Assembly: GCA_050789255.1 (NCBI GenBank)
Contig: JBOZRQ010000034.1
Location: forward strand, 62,001 to 126,000
Source: JBOZRQ01 sp050789255
GTDB lineage: Bacteria > Bacillota > Sulfobacillia > Symbiobacteriales > Symbiobacteriaceae
Length of the DNA: 64,000 nucleotides
Reading direction: 5' to 3'
Shown: positions 33,400 through 41,397 of the stretch, piece after piece
How the letters are laid out: every line of letters starts with the position of its first letter
Numbering within the stretch: the first letter of the stretch is position 1
Notes under the pieces: generated by a model
The model's input: only the letters and a program-made list of their open reading frames with translations
Database searches by the model: none
Told to the model about the DNA's origin: nothing
Made by a program: the position numbers and the translations under genes

Positions 33400-34606
33400 G
33401 CCGCCGGAAGAAGCGCCACCAGGTGAGCAACGCCAGCGCCCCCGCCAGGCCCAGGGCGCCGTCGATCAGGTAGCCGTCCCAGGGCCCGAACGTCTCGGTC
33501 AGGGTGCCGCTCAGCAGCGCCCCGGCCGGCGCCACGCCGGCGAAGACCAGGTTGTACAGACTCATCACCCGGCCCCGCAGGGCGTCCGGGGTGGTCGTCT
33601 GGATCGCTGTGTTGCAGTTGGCGGTGAAGAGGATCTGCGCGAAGCCGATCACAAACAGGAGCGGCATGACGCCGTACATGCTGCGGACGCCCCACATCGA
33701 CATGGTCGCCACGCACATGGTGAGGGCGGCGCCCAACACCAGCCCGAGCGGCGGCTGCCGCCGGCTCGTGAAGGCCAGCAGGAGCGACCCGACCAGGGCG
33801 CCGGCGCCCAGCGATGACATCAGGAGGCCGAAGCCCTGGGCCTCCATGCCCAGCCCGACCTTGGCCAGCACGGGCACGAGCACGTTGTAGTTGATGACGA
33901 AGACGCTGACCACCATCAGCACGCCCATCAGCAGCATCACCCGGGGGGTCGCCAGGACGAAGGCGATCCCTTCCTTTATGTCCTGCACCATGCTCCGGTC
34001 CTGCCGGGGCCGTGGCAGCCCCTCGGACCGGATCGCCAGCAGGGCCAGAATGACGGCGATGAAGCTGACGCCGTTCATGAGGTAGGCCGTCGCCACGCCG
34101 TATTTTGCTACCAGAATGCCCGCCACCGCGGGGCCAAGCAGCCTACCGCCATTGAAGATGGCGGAGTTCAGCGCGATCGCATTCCCCAGGTCCTCCTTGC
34201 CCACCATCTCGACGACGTAGGCCTGCCGCAGGGGCACATCCAGGGTGTTGACCATGCCCAGAATCGTGGCCATGACGGCCACGTGCCAGTACTGAATGGC
34301 CTTGGTGTAGACGAGCACGGAGAGCACGAAGGCCAGCAGCATGAGGGTCGACTGGGTGATCACCAGGAGTCTGCGCTTGGGCAGCCGGTCCGCCAGGGCG
34401 CCGGCGAAGAGGGAGAAGAGGAGGATCGGGGTGAACTGGAGGGTGCTGATCAGGCCCAGCTTGAAGGGCGAGTTGGTCAGCTCCACGATCAGCCAGGACT
34501 GGCCGAGCGACTGCATCCAGGTGCCGATCAGCGAGATCAGCTGGCCGGTCCAGAAGAGGCGGAAGTCCCGGTGGCTGAGAGCACGGAGGCCGGTGGGAAG
34601 ACGCAT
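33350..34606 (-). CDS. Major facilitator superfamily exporter (MFS_3/EntS-like)
   Basis: The 418-aa protein has twelve predicted transmembrane segments. The start FRLFWTGQLISLIGTWMQSL and the loop GALADRLPKRRLLV between segments 2 and 3 are typical of the MFS_3 group that includes the enterobactin exporter EntS. Proton-coupled export of a small molecule is likely, but the substrate is unknown. ATG 34606 follows AGGAG by 9 bases. A degraded paralogue of its C-terminal half lies at 40600-40985, and a copy of its upstream sequence (34629-34680) recurs at 37546. Confidence 0.9.
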   Translation of the reverse strand: MRLPTGLRALSHRDFRLFWTGQLISLIGTWMQSLGQSWLIVELTNSPFKLGLISTLQFTPILLFSLFAGALADRLPKRRLLVITQSTLMLLAFVLSVLVYTKAIQYWHVAVMATILGMVNTLDVPLRQAYVVEMVGKEDLGNAIALNSAIFNGGRLLGPAVAGILVAKYGVATAYLMNGVSFIAVILALLAIRSEGLPRPRQDRSMVQDIKEGIAFVLATPRVMLLMGVLMVVSVFVINYNVLVPVLAKVGLGMEAQGFGLLMSSLGAGALVGSLLLAFTSRRQPPLGLVLGAALTMCVATMSMWGVRSMYGVMPLLFVIGFAQILFTANCNTAIQTTTPDALRGRVMSLYNLVFAGVAPAGALLSGTLTETFGPWDGYLIDGALGLAGALALLTWWRFFRRPTQVSAESSIGAAARS

Positions 34607-34628
34607 GCCTGAAGACTCCTCTCATGGC

Positions 34629-34680
34629 TGTGCCATTCGAGAATACTTCAGGTCACGAATGATTTCAAGGGTGGAGTAAT
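34629..34680. repeat. Imperfect 50-bp repeat, copy A (upstream of MFS gene)
   Basis: TGTGCCATTCG-A-GAATA through TTCAAGGGTGGAGTAAT aligns in the same orientation with 37546-37594, with a few substitutions and a 4-base gap. Copy A is 23 bases upstream of the MFS start. The two copies bracket the block holding the nuclease-like and toxin-like genes. Confidence 0.65.
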
Positions 34681-34831
34681 CCTTAACCCAACGTCCAGAA
34701 AATGCCCGAGCGCCAGCGGCCCAGTTGTGCCAGATGTGGGTGTGGTGACCAGGCCGAAGAACTGCAGGAGTCAGACTATTCCTCCCGAATTCACCCATCA
34801 ACTGGATGGTTGTGGGGTGAACTATTAGGAT

Positions 34832-35761
34832 ATGTCTGGCCACGATGATCCCTTTCCCTTTGCGGTCAGTCAACTACAACAGGGCGACTGGTCCATCTAT
34901 GGACCCGAATCGTTTAAGGGCGAGTATCTCCGCAAAGCCGGGCTGGCCGGGAGAGAGGGGAAAACGGCATCATACATCTCGGTGCAGTCCCTCGGAGACC
35001 TGAAACCATCACTTCGGCAGGCTGAGGCCATGGTTTTGCGTCTTGGCAACTCGGCAGATCGGGCTGGTACTACCCAGTTTGTGGTCATCGGAACGCCCGG
35101 CAAGCTCCACGACTTCTTTCTGATCGATAGTGCGATCTTCTCCGATGGCGCCCCTGAGACGTACCACCCTGAAGTGAGCTCCAGCGGGCTGCTTCCCTAC
35201 TACATATCTCCTCAGATCACCGAGAAGTCCGCCGTCAACCTTGCACTGGCGTCGGGACTACTGGGGTACGCCCTTGCGCTGGACAAGCCATACCCGACAG
35301 CTGCACCGGCCACGGGAAGCGCCACATACACGTTTCGGTTCCGACCGCACTCGGCCATGCCCAAGGAGATCTGTCAGTATCTGGTCCACGACAACGGCCA
35401 GGTCGAAATCGACGCCGTGTTTGTGGGTCGGCGGGGGGGACGGGATCTGCTATTTGTCCTGGAGGCCAAGACCGAGGTGAAGGGGCATAGGTCCCAGTCC
35501 CTGGCTAAGCACAAGCTGGTCTACCCGGTGCAGTCCTTACGGGAGTCGGTTCCGCCAGGCATGCCGATTGTTCCGGTCTATCTGCGGGCATCGGTGTCTG
35601 ACCAAGCGGTGACCTACAGGATCGTGCAGTGTGAGTTTCCGCTCGTGGCTGATCGAATACCCAGCCTGGATGACCTGAGGCCAATTGCTGCGAGTGCTGT
35701 GAACCTATCCCTATCAATTGACGGGCAGGCCGCACAAGGAATTTCGGGTCTAAAGGTATAA
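34832..35761 (+). CDS. PD-(D/E)XK nuclease-like protein (DUF6997-like), orphan
   Basis: The 309-aa protein carries a likely nuclease core in its C-terminal half: VEIDAVFVGRRGGRDLLFVL followed by EAKTE, which fits D-x(n)-E-x-K of the restriction endonuclease fold. The N-terminal part (SISQ-like start, SLRQAEAMVLRLGNSADRAG) resembles the region annotated as DUF6997 in restriction-type proteins; that family match is from memory and uncertain. There is no methylase beside it. ATG 34832 has only GGTGA about 11 bases upstream. Base composition is less GC-biased at third positions than its left neighbours, which suggests transfer. It may be a lone defence nuclease. Confidence 0.6.
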   Translation: MSGHDDPFPFAVSQLQQGDWSIYGPESFKGEYLRKAGLAGREGKTASYISVQSLGDLKPSLRQAEAMVLRLGNSADRAGTTQFVVIGTPGKLHDFFLIDSAIFSDGAPETYHPEVSSSGLLPYYISPQITEKSAVNLALASGLLGYALALDKPYPTAAPATGSATYTFRFRPHSAMPKEICQYLVHDNGQVEIDAVFVGRRGGRDLLFVLEAKTEVKGHRSQSLAKHKLVYPVQSLRESVPPGMPIVPVYLRASVSDQAVTYRIVQCEFPLVADRIPSLDDLRPIAASAVNLSLSIDGQAAQGISGLKV

Positions 35762-35808
35762 GAGAGGAGTGAGATCCTTACAAGAAATTCCAAGAGGGGT
35801 TGAGGGAT

Positions 35809-37188
35809 GTGCGACGCATCCCGGGACAGCTTTGGTTGCGCGGGCTCTGCCTCCTGCTCGTCTTCACGATTGCCTTGGGTGCTTCGCCGGTTAGTCTAGC
35901 CACAACGATTGACTGTTCCACACCCTCGCCGGTAACGTACTGCCCCGAGTCAGGGACGGAGCGGGCAGGCTCAACCGATGTTCGGCTTGTTGTCAACGGG
36001 ACACGGATCTCGCCGTGGCCACCTCCTTTGATGGACGGGGGCCGCGTGCTCGTGCCGCTGCGGGCTTTGGCCGAGGCTTTGGGCGCAACCGTCGAGTGGG
36101 TGCCTCCTCAGCGTCAGGTCCGTGCGTATCTGGGCGAAGGACGTTACTATACGATCGTTCGTGTTGACCACGCCTACGCCAGCTCGGATGGTTGGGGGTA
36201 CCGCCTGGATGTGCCTGCGCGCATCATTGCCGATCGGGTTTATGTGCCACTCCGATTCATTGCGGAAGCACTCGGCGCTTCGGTTCAGTGGGACCCGTCG
36301 ACTCGGACCGCACTCGTCAGTACCGTGGACGCACCTTCGGTGTCCGAGGCGGAGGTCGAGCAGGCCCTCCGTGATATTGCACCGCACTTGGAGAGGTGCT
36401 TAGTTCCCAGGGCGGATGGTCCCGAGGAAAAGGTCCTCTGCCTAGATTCTCAGAAGTACTGGATCGACGTCTCACCGGCGGTGTTTCGACGGGCCCTGTG
36501 GCACATGCAGACAGCCAATCTGGTGGCACGCCAACTCGGCCCGGCACCGGAAGAGGACTACGACGTCCAAACTGTTGAGCCACTGGTCCGGGCAGTGGCG
36601 GCTCCGGTCTGGCAGGCGCCCGCTCCGCCGCCGGCGTTGCCCAAGGCGACCCCAGCACCCTCGGCACCCCTGGTCGCGCTGCTTGTTTCCCTGCTGGGAA
36701 TCCTTTCTGGAGACACCGCTGAGCCGGTCGAAGTGATCAACCAGGCCCAAAACTGGCAGGTGAGAAGCGGTTACAGGGCGGATTCTTTTTCAGCGTGCAC
36801 ACTCAAGGCGGGTACGGTGATCTACGGAGGCCATCCCGGTCAGAGCCACTGGTACACCGACCAGGACACGCTCGACCGATCGGAGTTGGATGCCGCTGTG
36901 CTGTGGCGGCTACTCCAGGTGCCGCCTAACCAGACGTTTGGCGGCTATCGCCCCGCCATGCAAGCCTATCAGGTTCTCAAGGATGTTGTGGTAGCATGCG
37001 GGAAGGTGGGGGCGAACAAGGTGATCAAGACCAAGGAAGGCGAGCTTGACAACGGTGAAGGCGGGGGTAATCAGTACTTTCTCAGAGAGATCGATGCAAG
37101 CGTCCTCCGCCCGGTGGGAGACCCGATTGCGCTGACGAACTGGTCCGTGTCTGACGCGGCCTGGGAAGTGCTTTTGGTTGGGAGGTAG
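35809..37188 (+). CDS. Secreted stalk-domain (copper amine oxidase N-like) protein with toxin-like C-terminus
   Basis: GTG 35809 is favoured because GAGGGG lies 9 bases upstream; TTG 35800 abuts that site. The 459-aa product has a signal peptide (GLCLLLVFTIALGASP). Two copies of the stalk domain named after copper amine oxidase N1 follow (RVLVPLRALAEALGATVEW and RVYVPLRFIAEALGASVQW), a cell-wall-associated module of Firmicutes. A Pro/Ala-rich linker near 260-285 leads to a unique C-terminal domain (KAGTVIYGGHPGQSHWYTDQ, then LQVPPN, then GGGNQYFLREIDASVL). That layout, plus the small gene 12 bases downstream, resembles a polymorphic toxin with its immunity protein. The toxin reading is inference; no catalytic motif is certain. 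Confidence 0.75.
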   Translation: MRRIPGQLWLRGLCLLLVFTIALGASPVSLATTIDCSTPSPVTYCPESGTERAGSTDVRLVVNGTRISPWPPPLMDGGRVLVPLRALAEALGATVEWVPPQRQVRAYLGEGRYYTIVRVDHAYASSDGWGYRLDVPARIIADRVYVPLRFIAEALGASVQWDPSTRTALVSTVDAPSVSEAEVEQALRDIAPHLERCLVPRADGPEEKVLCLDSQKYWIDVSPAVFRRALWHMQTANLVARQLGPAPEEDYDVQTVEPLVRAVAAPVWQAPAPPPALPKATPAPSAPLVALLVSLLGILSGDTAEPVEVINQAQNWQVRSGYRADSFSACTLKAGTVIYGGHPGQSHWYTDQDTLDRSELDAAVLWRLLQVPPNQTFGGYRPAMQAYQVLKDVVVACGKVGANKVIKTKEGELDNGEGGGNQYFLREIDASVLRPVGDPIALTNWSVSDAAWEVLLVGR

Positions 37189-37200
37189 GAACATCTGAAA

Positions 37201-37470
37201 ATGCCCTGCGAACATTTGGCGCCAATCGTGGCGTATCTCCAAGCGGCCGGGAAATCGTTTGGCGAGGGCGAGGCGTGGGGGAAGATTGTCCTGAAGCTGG
37301 ACTGTGCGAGCAGCGTCGACCTGGACCAAGTCCGGAAGCATGTAGGTCTGGCTCCGGTGGTCGAGGTCTGGGAGCAGGATCATTACTGGTTTCCGCGGGA
37401 GCAAGGGTTTGTGTGTAAGGAGCACAATCATGTGCTGGCATGGCCTCTGGAAAAGGATGGCCATAGCTAA
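37201..37470 (+). CDS. Small acidic cytosolic protein, candidate immunity protein
   Basis: The 89-aa product starts at ATG 37201, with GGAGGTAGGAA 10-16 bases upstream at the end of the previous gene. It has no signal peptide or membrane segment and is acidic with several Trp (EAWGKI, EVWEQDHYWF, AWPLEKD). No family is recognised. Its size, 12-base gap and position directly after a secreted protein with a toxin-like C-terminus are what an immunity gene would show. The stop is followed within 4 bases by a relic of a helicase gene, so the right edge of this block is a rearrangement point. Confidence 0.55.
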   Translation: MPCEHLAPIVAYLQAAGKSFGEGEAWGKIVLKLDCASSVDLDQVRKHVGLAPVVEVWEQDHYWFPREQGFVCKEHNHVLAWPLEKDGHS

Positions 37471-37473
37471 TGC

Positions 37474-37530
37474 AAGCCTGCTCGGTGGTGCGGGTGAGCC
37501 ATGTCGAGGCGGAGCTGGGCGCCCCGGGTA
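37474..37530 (+). pseudogene. 57-bp fragment of a UvrD/RecB-type helicase gene
   Basis: CTCGGTGGTGCGGGTGAGC (37481-37499) is identical to bases in 39898-39954 of the larger relic, and the surrounding stretch (through GAGGCGGAGCTGG) is nearly so. It is less like the intact gene near 18284. It encodes the piece SVVRVS-x-x-EAEL of the nuclease domain and is cut off on both sides. Confidence 0.75.
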
Positions 37531-37545
37531 GGGTTTGCTGATGTA

Positions 37546-37594
37546 TGTGCCATTCGGGAATAACTCATGCCACGAACTTCAAGGGTGAAGTAAT
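37546..37594. repeat. Imperfect 50-bp repeat, copy B
   Basis: Same orientation as 34629-34680: TGTGCCATTCG-G-GAATA through TTCAAGGGTGAAGTAAT. It sits 15 bases after the helicase fragment and directly before a strong hairpin. It is probably the displaced upstream region of a lost MFS paralogue. Confidence 0.65.
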
Positions 37595-37627
37595 GGGGGC
37601 ACACCTGGTTGGGTGTGCCCCCGTTTT
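37595..37627 (+). terminator. Strong hairpin with T-run
   Basis: GGGGGCACACC pairs with GGTGTGCCCCC around TGGTTG, followed by GTTTTGTG. It would end plus-strand transcripts from the block on its left and lies 9 bases beyond the stop of the minus-strand gene at 37636. Confidence 0.8.
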
Positions 37628-37635
37628 GTGTGGGT

Positions 37636-37830
37636 CTATCTTCGCCCGAACCAGTGTCCGGTGATCGCGCCGAGCAGAAAGCCCGCTACCGCAAAGACTG
37701 TGCCAAGCGAGGCGGCCTTGCCGGCGCCCAGGAGTTGCTGCACGGTAAATGTGAACGCAGCCAGAACCACGAGAGCGATGATCGCCTTGGCCTTGGGGTT
37801 CAGTCCTGCCATCTCCTTTACGAAGCGCAT
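37636..37830 (-). CDS. Small two-segment membrane protein (64 aa)
   Basis: The 64-aa product has two hydrophobic segments, AKAIIALVVLAAFTFTVQQL and LGTVFAVAGFLLGAITGHWF, and a basic tail. The size and plan resemble holin-like or small phage/plasmid membrane proteins, but no family is certain. ATG 37830 lies inside the 3' end of the preceding secreted-protein gene (13-base overlap) and has no site of its own, so translation is probably coupled. An in-frame ATG 21 bases later directly abuts AAAGGAG, too close to use it. Confidence 0.55.
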   Translation of the reverse strand: MRFVKEMAGLNPKAKAIIALVVLAAFTFTVQQLLGAGKAASLGTVFAVAGFLLGAITGHWFGRR

Positions 37831-38291
37831 ATGGCACGGGCGCCGGCGGACAGGCTCAGGTCACAGAAGCCGGGGACTGGAAACCAGTGCTTGCCGATTT
37901 GTACCCACCCGGTCTTTCCACGTTCGAGTGGGCGTAGGGCACTCTGCGGAATCCAGATGTCCAAACTCCCGTCGTCGTTCTGCTCCGCCCACGAAAGTGT
38001 CAGGACGGCAATTGTAGCCACGCCCCCAAGAACCACCCCAGCACCGCTTGATATGACTTCGGTTACGACCAGGGCTCCTGCCAGTGTGTCCGCACTTACC
38101 CATCCCATGTTCGTGATGAAGCTGACGTCGGTCGGTGATAGGTGGACGCGGTGCGCATTCGTGCCGCTTTCGGTCTCCACAAAGCTGTCATGCCAGAAGG
38201 TCTGCTTGGACTCTGCCAGGGCCGTAGACCCCACTGAAAGCGTCAGAATTACCATCATCATACCAGATATCCACCTGGAACAGCGACCCAT
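37818..38291 (-). CDS. Secreted/membrane protein of unknown function
   Basis: The 157-aa protein begins with a signal peptide (ISGMMMVILTLSVGSTALAE, cleavage after ALA). A hydrophobic Gly-rich stretch (ALVVTEVISSGAGVVLGGVA) follows, then a short C-terminal domain with WIPQSALRPLERGKTGWVQI and two late Cys. ATG 38291 follows GAGGGGGAA by about 10 bases. No family is recognised. It is cotranscribed with the 64-aa membrane protein and may be exported with it. Confidence 0.6.
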   Translation of the reverse strand: MGRCSRWISGMMMVILTLSVGSTALAESKQTFWHDSFVETESGTNAHRVHLSPTDVSFITNMGWVSADTLAGALVVTEVISSGAGVVLGGVATIAVLTLSWAEQNDDGSLDIWIPQSALRPLERGKTGWVQIGKHWFPVPGFCDLSLSAGARAICAS

Positions 38292-38467
38292 TTGTTTCGT
38301 TCCCCCTCGGCACCAGGTCTACCTTTGGGTACGTAAGGGTACCGGAGAGGGGATGTTGTTCTTGACCGTATTGGCTAGGGGCTTAGAAAACGTTGCAGTT
38401 CTGCGTTCTACCCCGGCGCCTCGGTCCCCAGGGCCGAGTTCGTGAACATGCTAACTGTCGCGGTGAG

Positions 38468-40068
38468 CCGCCAGACGCAGATCGCCCCCCTGCATGCGTC
38501 GGGCATCCCGGTGGAGGTGGTGGGCGGCCTCGGTCTCTTCGATGATCCCGAGACGCGCCGGTTCATCGGCTACCTGGGGGCGCTGGCGGCGACGGGGGAT
38601 GTCGGGGCCGTCTAGGTCGCGCTCTCCATGCCCCGCTATGGCCTCAGCGACCCGGAGATCGCCGCGCTGGCCCGGTCCCGTGGGCATCGGCAGACCCTGC
38701 TGGATGTGGCTGCGGGTCATCGGACGCACGGCTCGTCGCCTTTTACCGGGAGTTCTGGCCGCTCTATGCCACGCAGTTCAGCGAGGGCTGCCTGGCGGCG
38801 GTCCGGGCTGCGCTGGCGCTCCACGGTCCGGCAATGGGGGCGCAATCGCGGGCGAACGCCGAGCAGCTACTGCCCCTGGCGGAGGGGCTGTTTGCGCATT
38901 CCGCCCTGCATGCGAGTGAGGCGACGGGCCTGGCGCTGCTCGTGGAGCATCTCTCGGCGTTGCGCAGGGTAGGTGAGTCCCTGGAGGCGGTGGCGGTGGA
39001 CCTGAAAAGCTAATGACGTGCACGCCGTGAAGGGCCTGGAGTTCCCCGTGGGCTCCGTGCCGCGGATGGCCCACCGCGACTTTGCGCCTGATGGGGGCAG
39101 GTGGGACAAGGCCTTCCCTGGAGTATCACCACGACGCCTCATACCGGGGGAACGCCTCCGCCATGCTGGCGGAGGAGGAGCACCCCCTCTTCCTCAACTG
39201 GGCTCCATCGGACCCTGACCGGGCCAAGCCGTTGGCGCGGGGCCCGTTTTTAGATGAGGTGGCTGGGCGCTGTGACGCGGTGGCCGTAGGGGCTTCTGAG
39301 TCTGTGGTCGCCGATGAGGTCGACGTGGCTGCGGTGGTGGGGGAGCTGTTTTCCGATACGCCCGCCGCCGAGGTCGCGGTTGGACCTGCAGTGGCTGCCG
39401 GGCCGACGGTGCCGATGGTGCTGTCGTTCTCTCAACTGCACACCTATCATCTTTGCCCGTACCGGTTCTACGTGCAGTACGTGCTGCGGGCGCCGGACGA
39501 GGGCGTGCGGGTGCACGCGCTGATTGAGCAGCACGGGGGGGGGTTCGAGCCTGATGCTGCCGAGCTGCTGGATGAGGTTGCTGTGCTTCATGGCGAACCG
39601 TCTGGGCTGATGGACCCGCTGCAGGCGTACGCCGAGAGCGAGTACGCGAAAACCCCCGCCCTGGCCTCGGAGGCGGAGTTCCACCTGAGGCTGGGCGGGG
39701 CGGTGGTGCGGGGCTTCATCGACCGGGTTCACCGCTGGCCGTCCGACGGGGCTGTTGAGGTGGTGGACTTCAAGATCTACAACCGGCTGATGACGGCGCC
39801 CGAGGTAAAGGCGGGGCTGCAGTTGCCGCTGTACATCCTGGGCGCCCGCCAGGCGCTGGGGTACCCGGAGGTCGCTACGGGGGCGCTGTTCTTCCTCAAG
39901 CACGGCTCGGTGGTGCGGGTGAGCTATACCGAGGCGGAGCTGGCTGAGCGGGTGGCCGAGGCGGCCCGCCTGGTGGAAGCGATCCGGGCCGGGCAGTTCG
40001 GGCCGGCGCCTGGGGCGGTGTGCGGTTACTGCCCGTACCGACATGGGTGCCCGGTGGTGGGCGCATGA
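38468..40068 (+). pseudogene. Degenerate UvrD/RecB-type helicase-nuclease (paralogue of the 15715-18444 gene)
   Basis: Translated pieces follow the C-terminal 60 percent of the intact protein in order. Frame 1 gives SGIPVEVVGGLGLFDDPE, a stop TAG at 38613-38615, then ALSMPRYGLSDPEIAALARS. After a frameshift near 38730 come YREFWPLYATQFSEG and ANAEQLLPLAEGLFA. After another near 39015 come VHAVKGLEFPV and ahead of it the broken motif V. A third shift near 39115 gives LEYHHDASYRGNASAMLAEE; the motif VI region is missing. The last 330 codons are open and keep the nuclease core (RGFIDRVHRW, EVVDFKIYN, LQLPLYILG) and the terminal Cys cluster (CGYCPYRHGC). The motor is destroyed. Divergence from the intact gene shows an old paralogue, not a fresh copy. 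Confidence 0.9.
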
Positions 40069-40599
40069 CTATCCACCATTTGCGTCTAACGTCACCCGGT
40101 AGTAATAAAACTTAACCACCTTCCGGCGGTGTTGAAGCTGGTGAACCGGAACCCTCATGAGGTGTACAGATGGGTGAGCCCGGTGTCCTGTGGGAGACTC
40201 TCCGGGATTGCCGCGCATCACCCGTCAGCTTCGAATTTGCGCCACAATACTTTTGGCGCCGGTAGGGCGGCGGGTGCTGGCGCTCGGCAACTGTTATCGT
40301 AGGGCGGAAGGAGATGGTGCGCCACCTGCCCCCGGGTGTGGACATGGGCCTTCAGATTGTGATATGGACGCTGGCCATTTGGCTGGTGAGCACCGGTATG
40401 GACCCGGGGCCCACTGATCCCGATGTAGCGGCTTGCTTATGGTTCTGGTCGAGCGGGCCAGAAGGCGTTGAGGTAGAAGATTTGGAGGACTCAAAAGATG
40501 GGAGGACTGGGTCCTCACCTCCTCTTGCATTGTTCGGTCTGCCCACGGTGCTGGTGATAGGGGGATCTCCCAGTCATCCCTTTGTCGTGGTCCGCTGCT
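40069..40599. other. 531-bp stretch between two relics, no confident gene
   Basis: A frame at 40314-40601 (about 95 aa, or 85 from ATG 40344: GLQIVIWTLAIWLVSTGM) has one hydrophobic segment and AAGGAG directly against its first ATG, which is too close. It ends exactly where the MFS relic begins. It may be chance or a relic itself. I see no promoter, RNA or repeat that I can defend here. Confidence 0.4.
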
Positions 40600-40985
40600 A
40601 GTCAGCAGCGCCAACGCCCCCGCCGGGCTTAGACTGCCGTCGATAGGGTAGCCGTCGCAGGGCCCTAATTTGATGGTGAAGCCCAGAAGGGAGCCGATGG
40701 GGTGACTCGGCGCAGGTCGTCAAGAAGGCGGTGTTACGGTTGACGGTGAAGAGGAACTTAGCGAAGCCGATGACGACGAGCAGCGCGACGATTGCCATAC
40801 AAGGATCCGGACGCCCCAGATTGTCGCAGTGGCCGCGCACATGTTGGGCGATGCCCACCATCAGCGTTAGCTGCTGATTGCAGGAGGAGCGAGGGGCTAA
40901 ACTTACGTGCGCCCAGCGCTGACATCAACACACCAAAGCCCTGGGCCTCCATGTGCAGCCCGGGCTGGGCCAGCACGGGCAATAC
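40600..40985 (-). pseudogene. Degenerate MFS exporter fragment (paralogue of the 33350-34606 gene)
   Basis: On the plus strand GCGCCAACGCCCCCGCC and CTGCCGTCGATAGGGTAGCC match the C-terminal coding end of the intact MFS gene (33430-33470). The minus strand still encodes VIGFAKFLFTVNRNTAF, against VIGFAQILFTANCNTAI in the intact protein, and PVLAQPGLHMEAQGFGVLMS, against PVLAKVGLGMEAQGFGLLMS. Frames change between pieces and roughly 70 bases are missing. Only the second half of the transporter remains. Confidence 0.85.
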
Positions 40986-41066
40986 GCTTCAAGAGTTTTT
41001 TGTTCGTAGGTGTAAATTCCCGACCTTCCAGTACGTTCTTAGATTTAGAGAAGGGAGGGGTGTTCG

Positions 41067-41249
41067 ATGAAAAAGACCACAGCGGTGGTCAGCATTACAG
41101 GGGTGATCGCCGCGGGCACAATTACAGCCTTGGCAGTCGGTCATGCAGAACTCGTGGTTCCCATTCTGGGGTTGGGAACTGCAGCTCTTGGTGCCCTGAT
41201 TGGGCGTGATCATAGCGCAAAGGGGGGAAGTGGTGGAGTCGACGAATAG
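41067..41249 (+). CDS. Small membrane protein (60 aa)
   Basis: ATG 41067 follows GGGAGGGG by 6-7 bases. The 60-aa product starts KKTTAVVSITGVIAAGTITA, has a second hydrophobic part (LVVPILGLGTAALGALIG) and ends with a charged Gly-rich tail (RDHSAKGGSGG). It may be two short membrane helices or an exported peptide; no family is recognised. A terminator follows within 20 bases, so it is a single-gene unit. Position at the edge of the relic zone and good ribosome site argue that it is expressed. Confidence 0.6.
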   Translation: MKKTTAVVSITGVIAAGTITALAVGHAELVVPILGLGTAALGALIGRDHSAKGGSGGVDE

Positions 41250-41265
41250 GGTAACAACCGAGTAG

Positions 41266-41294
41266 AGGTGGAGACGTGAGCCCTCCACCTTTTC
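41266..41294 (+). terminator. Terminator of the 60-aa membrane protein
   Basis: AGGTGGAG (41266-41273) pairs with CTCCACCT (41283-41290), and the T of the right arm leads into TTTT. The loop is ACGTGAGCC. Confidence 0.75.
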
Positions 41295-41335
41295 CGGTGA
41301 TGTTAGGCAGCGATGCTTTATGCAGAAATATTTTG

Positions 41336-41363
41336 TTTCAACCGTAAAACTACATAGGCGTTA
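41336..41363 (+). promoter_or_regulatory. ECF-type promoter upstream of the sigma-factor gene
   Basis: TTTCAACC with AAC at 41340-41342, a 16-base spacer, and CGT at 41359-41361 match the AAC-N16/17-CGT layout of ECF sigma promoters. It lies 36 bases before the ATG of the ECF sigma gene, as expected for autoregulation. Confidence 0.55.
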
Positions 41364-41397
41364 ATCGTCATTGTTATTGTGAAGGAGGTGACAGCGC

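Noticed and set aside
37636..38291. Reading the two small minus-strand genes as a holin/lysin phage remnant
   Set aside because: One has a holin-like plan, but the other has no lysin motif and no phage gene is nearby.
40135..40260. Possible group II intron or retroelement end around CTGGTGAACCGGAACCCTC
   Set aside because: No domain V-type hairpin or reverse transcriptase in the region; similarity is too slight.
40314..40601. 95-codon frame between two relics
   Set aside because: Ribosome site touches the start codon and the frame ends at the relic border; left as an undecided stretch.
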